In this document: in pieces, positions 11,413-20,838 of the stretch
How positions within the stretch are numbered: the first letter of the stretch is position 1
Layout of the letters: the number at the start of each line of letters is the position of its first letter
Assembly: GCA_022570795.1 (NCBI GenBank)
Contig: JAKUDP010000006.1
Coordinates: 868,001 to 932,000, forward strand
DNA length: 64,000 bases
Origin: Sphaerulina vaccinii
Lineage: Eukaryota > Ascomycota > Dothideomycetes > Mycosphaerellales > Mycosphaerellaceae
Direction: 5' to 3'
Notes under the pieces: model-generated
What the model was told of the DNA's origin: nothing
The model's database searches: none
What the model saw: the letters and a program-made list of their open reading frames with translations, nothing else
Position numbers and translations under genes: made by a program

Positions 11413-13914
11413 TTATATATCTCCCTCAGCAACAATCGCCCCAAAGTCCTTCTTGACCGACAAATCCGTCCAATCTTCAACATTCTCTATCACAAGCCCC
11501 TTCTCGTTCGCAAGATGAAGTAGACAGATGAAACCATAAGAAGTACTGATGTCGCTCATCGCTTGCTTAGGATATACGTGTTGGAGATTGTTCATTATGT
11601 CTGTGAACATCAATGTGGATTTGTCGTCGAAGGAGAGGGCTGGGATTGTTGGGCGGGAGGCGGGCGTTTGTGGGAGATTTCTGTTGATGTTGAGGTCAGC
11701 ATGAGTTGTATGAGGACAGGGTGAAGAGAAGACGAACCTTTGCTCAAAACCAATGCCACGCCACATCTCCTCTTTCAGCCGCCTGACATCGACTTTCTTC
11801 GCGACTCGCGCGTATTGCACATACTCGGGTCGTGATCGTCTCGATTGTGCTACGAGATTGGCGCCGAAGTCTCCTGCACCGGCTTCTGTTGGTCCAGTAA
11901 CGCTGTCAATACCAGCGCCTACAGGCCCTTCGACACCGTCGGCGCCGGGAGAGAAGTGTTCTCGAGCATCTGCGAAGTCGTCGTCATCATCATCCATTGC
12001 ACCGCCTGCCATTGGTAGCCCATCGTCCTGGAAGAAGTTCGCATCGTAGTCGCCCTGAACAGCATCATCTGCGTCCATTGGATGAGGTTGTTCTACGTTA
12101 AGTCCGCCATGTGTTGCCCAGTATGCTTCGTCGACTTCGCCATTGAGTGGTAAGGGCTTGCTTGAGTGACCAGATCTTCGAGCACCAATCTTTGCCTTGG
12201 GCTTCAGGAAGAGCTTTAGGAGCTCCTTGGAGTTGAAGTGCTTGTCATCTGGAAGCAGGTTTCGGTTCTTGCTCTTCCACTCCTTCTTGGGAAGACATAT
12301 GCTCGTATTCGTGGCGGCGTTTGTGTAGAGCAAATTAGCCATTTCTTGCGACATAGGTGCAGAGAAGTCGATCTCGAAGGGCTCCTTCTCTTTCCGTATT
12401 CTCGTAGGTTTCACAACGTTCGCTTCCTTTATCCGTGCAATTTTCCAATGTTCCGGCCCTGCCCAGTTCTTCTGGAGCGCATTGTCAAAGTAATTCAAGA
12501 TGTTCTCCTGGTCGTGTGGTCGATGTTGAAGCGTAACGCCATATGCGTTGCTGTTCGTGTCAAATGTGCCCACCTCGCCGGCTCCAAAGTCGACACCATC
12601 TTCGCCAGGCTCAGCACCTGATGAAGCATCGTATACGCGCATTTGAGGTTGTAACGCCGCATCTCGAGCCCACGCTTCTCCGCCCTCACCAAAGCCAACA
12701 TCTGCGGCCATGTCGAAGCCCAATGGACCTGCATCGTCGTCGTCGCCGAAAGCAGCAGTCTGGTCGTTCATATCAATGCCGCTCTGTTCTGCCTGTTCCT
12801 GTACTGCATCAGGCTGCTCGTCTCGCCAGTTCTCAGGCGCCTTCAGGAATGGTAGATCCAGTGACGCATCGCCACCACCCAGCTCGAATGTCTTCAGCGA
12901 TGGACATATATCTTGATTGTCCAGTATGTCCAGATTCGGAAAGAAGCGCGCTCCTAGTGCAGCAACATCTACAATGCCATCTTCCGAAGTAGCTTCCTTC
13001 TCTTCTATAGCTGTCTTATCTTCTTCCTCCTCGCCTTCGGGGTCCATACTATCTCGTCTCGAGTCCTCGACATCCGCATCCTGTGCATCATCACTGCTGT
13101 CAAACACGATGCGTCCCGTGCTGTCGATTGACAAGTGGTTCATGAGAAGCCCTTTGGCTCCACCTTCGTCGAAGTCTGCTGCTGCTTTCTTGAACAGCGG
13201 GTCGACCGAGAATTCCAGTTCCATCTTCTTCAGCTTCAACGTATCGAATGATGTCGCCAGAGTTGCTTCTGCTGATCTTTGCGCCTTCTTCTTGCTCTTC
13301 TTCTTTGTGCCATCCTCGTTCTCCTCATCTTCATCGCCCTCCTCTCCGCCCTCTTCTGTGTCTCCGCCTTTCCGCTTCTTGTTTCCGCTATCTGCCAATC
13401 CACTCAATAGCTTGCCAGTCTCGGTTGCTACACTGTCGACTCTGCTCGTGTAGATCTTGACACACCCGTCCAGCGTGCAACTGGCCTTTTGGAAGTTCAC
13501 GCCATTGCCTTCCTTCAGCAGGCTCATATCATGAAAATAGTCAATCAGCGCAAAGTCCCAAGAATTGTTCGCATTGATCTTGTTATCGGTGGCCATTTTC
13601 ATCCATGTCTCGAAGTTGGCCAGGATAGGCACGCGCTTCATAGGCGTCACATGGTCTCCTCGCACTCCATATGGGTCGTCGTCGTCCTGCGATGGTGTCG
13701 CTGGTCCGCCCTCTCCGCCGAGCGATCTTCTTCCTTTCCGCGGTGTCGCTGCCGCCGCCTTAAGAGATGACATCTGACGCGACTGAAGGGCCTTTCGATT
13801 CTGCAGACGCTGCGCCTTTTCCTCGTCGTCGTCGTTCAGCGGGATCTGAACACTTTTCATAGGCGACTGCGCATAATTGCCCGAAGCGCCGCCAGTCGCG
13901 CGCACACGAGGCAT
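11413..13914 (-). CDS. brn1: Condensin complex subunit 2 (Barren/CAP-H kleisin)
   Basis: Kleisin subunit of condensin I that bridges the SMC2-SMC4 heads and is needed for mitotic chromosome compaction. The N-terminal Barren signature lies at residues 101-130 (FETWMKMATDNKINANNSWD...DYFHDM). It is followed by KASCTLDGCVKIYTSRVDSVA, an acidic/KKKSKKK linker, and C-terminal conserved blocks (ARVAKKVDVRRLKEEMW; AMSDISTSYGFICLLHLANEKGL), the winged-helix end that binds SMC4. One intron fits at 11681-11737 (minus strand GTTCGT...CAACAG). It is 57 bp, in phase and stop-free, so an unspliced reading gives 833 aa; splicing gives 814 aa and joins GIGFEQ to RNLPQTP. The ATG at 13914 is clear. Confidence 0.95.
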   Translation of the reverse strand: MPRVRATGGASGNYAQSPMKSVQIPLNDDDEEKAQRLQNRKALQSRQMSSLKAAAATPRKGRRSLGGEGGPATPSQDDDDPYGVRGDHVTPMKRVPILANFETWMKMATDNKINANNSWDFALIDYFHDMSLLKEGNGVNFQKASCTLDGCVKIYTSRVDSVATETGKLLSGLADSGNKKRKGGDTEEGGEEGDEDEENEDGTKKKSKKKAQRSAEATLATSFDTLKLKKMELEFSVDPLFKKAAADFDEGGAKGLLMNHLSIDSTGRIVFDSSDDAQDADVEDSRRDSMDPEGEEEEDKTAIEEKEATSEDGIVDVAALGARFFPNLDILDNQDICPSLKTFELGGGDASLDLPFLKAPENWRDEQPDAVQEQAEQSGIDMNDQTAAFGDDDDAGPLGFDMAADVGFGEGGEAWARDAALQPQMRVYDASSGAEPGEDGVDFGAGEVGTFDTNSNAYGVTLQHRPHDQENILNYFDNALQKNWAGPEHWKIARIKEANVVKPTRIRKEKEPFEIDFSAPMSQEMANLLYTNAATNTSICLPKKEWKSKNRNLLPDDKHFNSKELLKLFLKPKAKIGARRSGHSSKPLPLNGEVDEAYWATHGGLNVEQPHPMDADDAVQGDYDANFFQDDGLPMAGGAMDDDDDDFADAREHFSPGADGVEGPVGAGIDSVTGPTEAGAGDFGANLVAQSRRSRPEYVQYARVAKKVDVRRLKEEMWRGIGFEQRFVFSSPCPHTTHADLNINRNLPQTPASRPTIPALSFDDKSTLMFTDIMNNLQHVYPKQAMSDISTSYGFICLLHLANEKGLVIENVEDWTDLSVKKDFGAIVAEGDI

Positions 13915-14861
13915 GTTGGAGGAAGAAGAGTCTGGGAAGGAGTGGTTCGGAAAGTCAACAACAACTCAGTGGCGCGCTTCGTCGGCTTAGTTTCGCATGA
14001 ATATCGTTGCAACGCGCATAATTCCACATGCAGGGGACGTTACAGCAGTGTGTTTGTGAGACGTTCGCGGTTGTTGTTGCCGCTGTAAACAATCGGGTAG
14101 TGCCGAGAGCTTGTCACTGTTCGCGACACTTTCGCGACTTCACTTCTCACAATCCTGAAAAGACTGGACTGCTTCTCGGAGAAGCCATACCACTTTGACG
14201 TGAGCTGCTCCGTTGCCTTCTTTGTACCTTCGGCTTCTTCTTACACCAGCTTCTGTTGTTCGACGATCGCAAAGACCTTCGCTACCGAGCACCGACTGGG
14301 ATGAGACTTGACCAGTGATCAAGCGACGGGCAAGACGGACGCCAGCTCATGACTGCATGTTGCGCTGAGGTCTTCCTGCAGTCCATGTTTCTACTCCACT
14401 TTGGCGCGTTCCCTCAGCTGAAGCTGTGTGCTTTCCAAACAACATCGTCTTGTACAAATCTGCAGCACATGACGAAGACGATAAGTGAGAATTCTCGCGA
14501 CTTTTGAATCTCATTCACTTCACCGCCACCAAGCATTTTGAAGGAAAGTGAAAAGTGGATCCTTCCTTCCAATCTCAACACGTTTCACACGGCAGGCACA
14601 GGCCACTGCACTAGCGCGGTTGCCATCTGCTAGACTATAAGAAGAGCTCTCTTTTCGCAACCACTTTTGTTTCCTCTCTCTTCTTCATACTTACCTTCTT
14701 GGGATTTCTGGCGCTCACGAATGCCAGAATCATTCAGACGTGGCTGCATTGCACAGCGCGGACCATAACTGAATCCTGTCTCCTTCGGGGGCCAGGTCGG
14801 GGGAATTTTTGCTGGCACACCTCGCTGTCTTCACACGACTTCGAACCAAAACTCTTTCATC
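13915..14861. other. Divergent promoter region of brn1
   Basis: About 950 bp between the brn1 start (-) and a small plus-strand ORF at 14862. No gene is visible. The right half looks like a promoter and leader: TATAAG followed by a run of CT-rich sequence (TTTCCTCTCTCTTCTTC) near 14670. Confidence 0.4.
14636..14641 (+). promoter_or_regulatory. Possible TATA element before the small ORF at 14862
   Basis: TATAAG in GACTATAAGAAGAGC, followed about 30 bp later by a pyrimidine-rich tract typical of fungal transcription starts. It would drive the ORF at 14862. Confidence 0.25.
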
Positions 14862-15077
14862 ATGTCGTCGGCCTCTTTCATCCAGAGGCTGGCGGGTGGA
14901 GAAGGATTCTCATCACTACCACCATCACCAGGACAGCTCGTCCTGCCGCCTATACGACACGACTCGCCGCCACCAGCACGACCGCCGACTGCTTCGATAC
15001 TCGCCTCCGACCTCAAAACGTCCACCAAGGCTTCACACCTTGGAGCTCACAGCTGGAAACCACATGCTCATGCCTAG
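14862..15077 (+). CDS. Small proline/serine-rich ORF, possible 5' relic of a lost gene
   Basis: A 71-codon frame opening with MSSASFIQRLAGGEGFSSLP and continuing as a disordered Pro/Ser/Ala-rich segment (PPIRHDSPPPARPPTASILA). It starts at a well placed ATG (TCATCATG) behind a TATA-like element and a CT-rich leader. The composition is like the disordered N-terminus of a fungal regulator, but no domain follows before the stop. About 50 bp downstream another frame encodes a short heptad repeat. Either the gene is truncated or frameshifted, or splicing that I could not find joins them. No function is assigned. Confidence 0.3.
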   Translation: MSSASFIQRLAGGEGFSSLPPSPGQLVLPPIRHDSPPPARPPTASILASDLKTSTKASHLGAHSWKPHAHA

Positions 15078-15129
15078 CAGGGCGATAGCGCAGCAAGAGG
15101 AACAGGAGATTCAACTAGACACGATGCGT

Positions 15130-15182
15130 GCTGCTTAAGGCCGACACTGCGCTGCTTAAGGCCGACACTGCGCTGCTGAAGG
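15130..15182 (+). repeat. 21-bp tandem repeat (2.5 copies)
   Basis: Units at 15130-15150 and 15151-15171 are identical (GCTGCTTAAGGCCGACACTGC), with a partial third copy GCTGCTGAAGG at 15172-15182. The period of 21 equals seven codons. In the open plus frame that runs to a stop near 15268 it reads LLKADTA-LLKADTA-LLKDK, an amphipathic heptad pattern. Confidence 0.85.
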
Positions 15183-15314
15183 ATAAGATGGGACGTATGT
15201 GCAGCTGGACAGCTGTAGCTCGTCGTACGGGCAATAATAGTCAAGATGAGGCTCATAAGGAAGAATAGGCATTTTGAAAGACTCAGTCCTCAGAACATAT
15301 TCTTGCAGCATAAT

Positions 15315-16854
15315 CTATGAAGCGCGTCGGCACAACTCATTCTCGACTGACCATACTTCGAATCGCCAATGTCCGCCTCGATAGTGCTGGGTTCGAAATT
15401 CCACCTCCATCGCGTGGTCACCAAGCCAGCCATCTAGCAGCCTCCAGGACGCATTAGTGCTACTTCCCCAGCAGTTCTGAAGCCGCGCTCCGATGATTGT
15501 GCGATCCTTAAATTCATGGCGCAGACGCTCGTACTGGCATATGGGCAAGGACTTTTGCTGCTTCGCGAACTCTTTCACATCGTGCTGGACAATGGAGGCA
15601 ACTCGAGTGTACATCGTTGAGGGATCCACGCCGGCAATCCAATAGATGTTACGACTGTTCTCAGCCCATTCACTAGATTGATGTCTTGAACGGTCTCTGC
15701 GGGCACTTCGTCAGCACGGCACACCTGCTCAGCGCCTGGTATAGAGATCCTACTCACGGCGTCCAACCACTGCTTTGAGATTGGTTCAAAAGACTCTCCA
15801 AGGCGGTGTATATGTTCAATTCAATCTCAAGCTTCACCACTTCGTTAGCCCACTGGCCTAATCTATCGTCCCGTGCCTCTTTGCTGGATCTGATCGCCAG
15901 GACCTTTCCGCGCTGCGAGTTCACTCGAGGTTGCAGATCTCGCATGCGCAGTAACGCGGACGACCGACATTGGTGGACTTCTAATGCAAAACACTTCATC
16001 AGGGCTATGTCGTACGTCGAAGTCACTGTCAGATCATGTCTCTTGAGTCTTCCATCGATCCAGGAGTAGTGCTCTAGCAAAGCCACACGACGAACTGGGT
16101 TGTGCCTCTCGCGGTTTACCAGGAAGTCATCCAGCACAGATACAAGCTCCTGCGCAGTTAGAGGCTGCGCTGAGGACGGACCATCATAGCCTTCCATGTA
16201 TACCTTCATGGTAGTGGCGATACCACTGGAAGTGGCCTTCTCCATTACTTCAGCTGTTGCTTTGACTGAGGTGATCTTATAGTTGACGCCCAGCTCACTC
16301 TTGAATTGCCTCAATTGTGCGCTCGACTGGGCCATGTGCGTCAAAGTTGCGACGAGCGTGACCTGACTGCGATGCCCACACACGAAGTATTGGCCATACT
16401 GTGCGAAGAACTCGTCCAGGCCTCTGGCCAGTACCTCATCAGCTCCGGCAGACAATTGTGGGGTGTTTTCTTTGTCATAGACCACATCTGGACAAATCCT
16501 TACAACACGAAGCACTGTTGTCGAACATGTGTCCGAGAAGTCGACAGATTGCAGATACTTTGCCGTGAAGTCTACTCCAATCTTGAACACGGACGCCGAT
16601 ATGCTCGTCGACAGATTAACAGCACTCTCGACATCACGAGCTGTCTCCACAGTCGTGGAATCAAATTCGAAGCCTCGCGGAGGTTGATCTGGAGGGAGCT
16701 GAAACGGCCTGAGCGCAGAAGGAACGGCTTGGCCCGCGAGGATATCATAACCGTCGCCCACTCGAAGTCGATCAAACGGTACTTTGGCCCTGTTAGTGAA
16801 CGTATACGAAGGCGAATCGTCCAGGAAATTAGTGACATCTGTTTGGCCAAGCAT
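15315..16854 (-). CDS. MACPF-like (membrane attack complex/perforin type) protein, tentative
   Basis: Two exons, 16854-15758 and 15696-15315, with the intron at 15697-15757 (minus GTGAGT...CCCGCAG, branch GCTGAC), encode 492 aa. I start at the ATG at 16854; the frame opens upstream only with TTG. Assignment rests on an early LRVGDGYDILAG segment and FFAQYGQYFVCG, which resembles the F-x-x-Y-G-T-H-[FY] signature of MACPF proteins. Beta-rich strands and a Ser/Thr-rich segment follow (VKATAEVMEKATSSGIATTMK). No signal peptide is seen, so it may be cytoplasmic or leaderless. The C-terminal ~130 residues (WIAGVDPSTMYTRVASIV... to GGHWRFEVWSVENELCRR) form a separate unassigned domain. Known MACPF proteins oligomerise into pores; that role here is inference. 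It shares a 759-bp promoter region with the DUF2235-GTPase gene. An alternative is a family I do not recognise. Confidence 0.5.
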
Positions 16855-17192
16855 CTTGTCTCTATCAGGCTGTGCTGAAGGTCTAGCAATTCGGGTATTC
16901 AAGACGGCACACTCTTATGTGCTATACTCTCCAGTCAGCTCAGCTCGGAGGGCCTAGAAGTGTCAACACTTGGCTGCATGCGCTAGGCTTGCACCAATGC
17001 CATTTCGGGAATCGCATTCCTCGACATCGGCGACTTCGTGCACTACATGCGTGCGGCTGGTAAGTAGACCTCTAGAGCAACGGAGGCCTCTACGCCTTTC
17101 AGCCCAGCGCGTACATTGCTCTGTTCAGTCCGTTGTCGTTTCTTGATCATGCCACGTTCGGATCCGAATTCTCTTGGCGCTAGATGTGATGG

Positions 17193-17375
17193 GGCTTGCA
17201 GCTTCGAGCGCCATGCTATAAGCCTGCATACACCTGCATATCTACTCAAGTTTCTCGGACACAATGCTCGACTTTGCTGGGGTTCAGCCATCGTACATGC
17301 ACGTCTGTTCATCTTGGAAAACGTGACAAGGCTTGCAGTTCTACCAAGCTTCGAACGCCATGCTACACCCGCATA
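17193..17375. repeat. Imperfect direct repeat in the divergent promoter
   Basis: Copy A at 17193-17232 and copy B at 17330-17375 share GGCTTGCAG, then (A/C)GCTTCGA, then CGCCATGCTA and GCATA. Copy B has about 8 extra bases near its left end. The copies start 137 bp apart. They may be a decayed duplication or regulator-binding sites. Confidence 0.5.
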
Positions 17376-17471
17376 GGAAGGGCCTTCTCGAACACGACAT
17401 GGAGCTCACGAGCTCGATTGTGGCTTGCGCCCACCTTTCCAGTCTGCCACTGGACCTGTCCGCGCATCTAG

Positions 17472-17477
17472 TATATA
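17472..17477 (+). promoter_or_regulatory. TATA box of the DUF2235-GTPase gene
   Basis: TATATA in TAGTATATACG, about 137 bp before the ATG at 17614 and on the correct strand. Confidence 0.4.
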
Positions 17478-17613
17478 CGTGCGATCGATCTCCCTCGGGT
17501 AATGTGTCTTGAGATGCCTCTTATCTGTCCTCAAAGATCGTGGCCACTCGAAGCGTCTTTCGCTGCCTAAGAACCCAAGTGATAACTTGATAGCGATACG
17601 AAGCAAAGTCAGC

Positions 17614-18390
17614 ATGAAGCTTCACGACTCCGAGGTCGCTACTCTGAGCGAAGGTCTGGAAGATCTACAAATTCAGCCTGTCAAGTTGCACCCGTCAGTC
17701 TCTGTCAATGAGATCGTCGAAGTTGACCCGTGGATCGAGAGTCCATATCTTGAAAATGAGGGAGCTGTGCCTACTATCCGTCGCCGACCCATAGGCCGTG
17801 TTCCGGTCCGACTCGTGGTATGCGTTGACGGCACTTGGACGGAGCCAGATGGCATCAATCAAGCGTTCGAAGGCAACATAAGCAACATTTACCGTATCTA
17901 CTGCTCGGTGAAAGAGGGAGAGGTTCGTGATGGCACTGGAACTCGTTGGAAGCAGGAGCGAAGGTACTTCAAGGGCCTTAACGACGCCAAGAAGTTTTAT
18001 GGGAAGCTTAGAAGTGGTGCCTTCGGCACGGGTCTCGATGATCAGATCAAAGAGGTGTATCAATACTGTTGCGAGCACGCTTCACACCCCGAAGATGAGA
18101 TTTACTTCTTTGGCTTCAGCCGTGGCGCCTTTGTCGTCCGAGCTGTTGCGAATATGCTCTCCTACATGGCGATTCCTGGCCGCGCTGGAGAGTCCTCGCG
18201 ATGCTTTGACGAGCTATACAAGGAAGCACTTGGACTTTACAAAGACGTCAGACAAGGCCGTGTCATGAAGAAGGGCTCGATCTACGACTACTTTGACAAG
18301 TGCCGACCACCACCCACAATCCGTTTCGTGGGAGTATTTGACACGGTCAAGGCATTCGATGACAAAGGTCTATACGACATCAGTTTTTGA
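17614..18390 (+). CDS. Intact first reading frame: DUF2235 hydrolase N-terminal part
   Basis: The 258-codon frame that a gene caller would report on its own. It contains the hydrolase core with the probable catalytic Ser169 and Asp243, but stops (TGA) just after GLYDIS, before the histidine motif, which lies in the next frame at about 18544-18576. Translated alone it would lack a complete catalytic triad. The start is the first in-frame ATG; the frame is open upstream to a TTG at 17509. Confidence 0.7.
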   Translation: MKLHDSEVATLSEGLEDLQIQPVKLHPSVSVNEIVEVDPWIESPYLENEGAVPTIRRRPIGRVPVRLVVCVDGTWTEPDGINQAFEGNISNIYRIYCSVKEGEVRDGTGTRWKQERRYFKGLNDAKKFYGKLRSGAFGTGLDDQIKEVYQYCCEHASHPEDEIYFFGFSRGAFVVRAVANMLSYMAIPGRAGESSRCFDELYKEALGLYKDVRQGRVMKKGSIYDYFDKCRPPPTIRFVGVFDTVKAFDDKGLYDISF

Positions 18391-20637
18391 TCGACGCTGT
18401 GCATCATTGCCGCCAAGCGCTTGCACTGAACGAGCTCAAGACGAGATTTGCTCCCGAGATCTGGTCGGTTGCTGAGCCCTCCCAGCAGGCAGGTTCGCAA
18501 TACCAATTGCGGACTACTAGCCAAGACCATACTCTGCTACAAGCATGGTTTGTCGGAACGCATGGGAACATCGGCGGCTCCTGCGCCGAAGATGGCTGTG
18601 CCCTTTATACCCATTGCAATGGTTGCTATCAGAAGCTCGTGACATCGGTCTAGCCCTCGGCTTCAAGCCAAGGACTCGCACAACGCAACTTCTGCGGGAA
18701 GAGGTTGATCTGCATGATCCGCTGGCACTTGTATTTCCAAAACCCAAGAGCAGCTCGAAAGATAGTGCATTCCATGTTCTTAATCTGGATAACGGTGTTC
18801 AGGTCAAGATGTGGGACCTCGAAAGCGTGCACAAGATGGATGGATATCATACTCGCATAAATCGTGGCCAAGTGAACAGATTGATCTTCAAAGAGAAACC
18901 ACGTGCAGTCTTCGACAAAGACTGCTTGATGGGCTATCATGAAGAGGTACGTGTGCTGCATGTTTGTACTGCTGAGTGACCTTGGTTGACGTTCACGTAG
19001 GCACCAGTTGGGGTGTTCATACACCCATCTGCCTACCTCATCTACGACATTGATTTACATATCAAATGCTTGTTCGAAGGACTGGGGTTTCCAGGACAAG
19101 TTCTGCCAGTTTAGGGGTAAAGTCGTGCCTGGAGAAACCTTTTGGGAACGCAACTCAGGAGTGATTGAGGACCATATTAAGAAAGTACGAATACTTGTAT
19201 GTGGACCTGCGGGTGTTGGCAAGTCTTCACTCGTCAATAAGGTTCTAGGAGTCGAAGTGGTAAGTTCAAGACTTGTCTACTGACTTCTGATTGATGCATG
19301 CTGATGTGAAGCCGCGCAGACACAAGAAAGTGCGAATGCACACGGAGTTCACGACATCAGGAAACCCTTTTCTCCTCCAGGCGCAAAGTACGTGATCCAT
19401 GACTCACGCGGTTTTACGGTCGGCGATTCTTCAGAGGTCATAGATATGCAGCGTTTCCTCGTGGAGAGATCGTGTTGCCCCGAGCTATCAGAGCGTCTGC
19501 ACATCATTTGGTATGCATCCTCCAATGTCATCTTCGTAGCAAAGCTGACACGTCACAGGTATTCTGTGCCTTCTAATCGCCTCCGTACCAGCGGACAAGA
19601 TCTTCTTCGACGCGATGACCGAGTGTGACAGCAATGTCCCAGTCGTACTCACCTTCACCCGCAAAGACGAACTGGAGGATAAGTGCAGGTCTCAGGCCGA
19701 GAAGGAGTACATGTCCAAGCATGGAATCAAGTCCCATAGAGGTCTTCGTGATGCAGATTGGGACGCAATCGACAGCGATAGTCAGCGAAGAATGGATGTG
19801 CGAAAAGACGAATTATTGAGTGGTTTCATTGGACAGCGGTTCGTAGGCCCGGTGTTCGTCGCCAAAGGTAAGACAGTAGCCATTATGAGCAAGCTATGCC
19901 ACTGACGATTGATAGATGAGGAGAGCTCGATCTCAAAGCTTGTGTACGAGACCTCTGGTTGTCTGACAAGCCATAAGATCCGGGACCTATTCATCTCAGC
20001 CCAGATCGCCAGCAGCCAACCCAAGATCGAGCAGGCAATCACGAATAGTTTGAGGTTGTACGCTCACGCAGTGCGCACCACGGCCATTCCCGTCGCTTTC
20101 ACCGGCCTCCTAGCCACCACAACTGTTGGTGCCGTCATCTGCATCGACATCTTGAAGATCTTCCAGTACCCGAAGTTCAGCTCTGATATCGCTGCACGCA
20201 CAATTTCAAATGCCTTGGTGCGAAACTGGGAGGCCAATGGAATGCTTATCGCTGGACAAACCGTGGGTACAATCGGAGCCGGTGTCTCCCTAACGGGTGC
20301 TGGAGCGATCGTGGGCATACCAATGATGGCAGGCGGGGTCGTTATGAACACTTTGGCGGTTCCACAGTTCGGACGACTTCTCTTAATGTGCACGATTGAC
20401 GTGATCTTGATCATGGAGCACGTGTGGTGGATGGCTGAAGGAAAACCAGCAGCTCAACACGTTCCAGACGCGTGTGCTTGGTACAGGCCCAAAGTTGCTG
20501 CTATTCAACAGGACGTGAAAGCACTGCTTCCGGTATGGGCAGTCTGGAGCGCTTTCCGATATGACAAGCTCAGGGATGGATTGACCAAGATTATTGACAA
20601 GCACCGCTTTCGGAAAGGTGAAACGGCAATGCGATGA
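17614..20637 (+). pseudogene. DUF2235 hydrolase-GTPase fusion gene with four frame disruptions
   Basis: A two-domain protein gene. The N-terminal half is a DUF2235 alpha/beta hydrolase (related to type VI phospholipase effectors of the Tle1 kind): VVCVDGTW at residue 67, nucleophile elbow GFSRGA (Ser169), VFDTV (Asp243), and the histidine motif WFVGTHGNIGG. The second half is a P-loop GTPase: GPAGVGKSS (near 19205), HDSRGF (near 19400) and TRKD (near 19657). It ends in a hydrophobic glycine-rich tail (GTIGAGVSLTGAGAIVG). Introns near 18949-19000, 19261-19319, 19508-19559 and 19869-19916 have good splice sites. The frame is lost at about 18386 (T5 run), 18600, 19084 (G4 run) and 19562, each by one base, with conserved protein on both sides. 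Recent inactivation is my reading; clustered sequencing errors or an unusual gene model remain possible. Confidence 0.75.
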
Positions 20638-20838
20638 TGGCCTACGGACACATATACTGACTGAGCGCTTCTAGAGAATGACAGTGATTCCAGGTAACCG
20701 TGGCGGAACTTGTTTTGTAAACGAAGTTGGCATTGAGGACTTGACGCGTTTAGTCACCAAGTTATGAGCATATACTTACGAGATCAGACGCCAGAATGAC
20801 AGTAGATGGTACTATTCTGGATATGCTCTCCACCACAG

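Larger units (their letters stand above)
16855..17613. other. Shared divergent promoter of the MACPF-like and DUF2235-GTPase genes
   Basis: 759 bp with no coding evidence between two divergent start codons. It holds a TATATA element for the plus-strand gene and two related imperfect direct repeats at 17193-17232 and 17330-17375 (GGCTTGCAG...CTTCGA(G/A)CGCCATGCTA...GCATA). Confidence 0.5.

Noticed and set aside
16855..16902. N-terminal extension of the MACPF-like frame to 16902
   Set aside because: That start is TTG on the minus strand; the first ATG is at 16854.
17509..17613. N-terminal extension of the DUF2235 frame to 17509
   Set aside because: It begins with TTG; the first in-frame ATG is at 17614, with a TATA box at a suitable distance.
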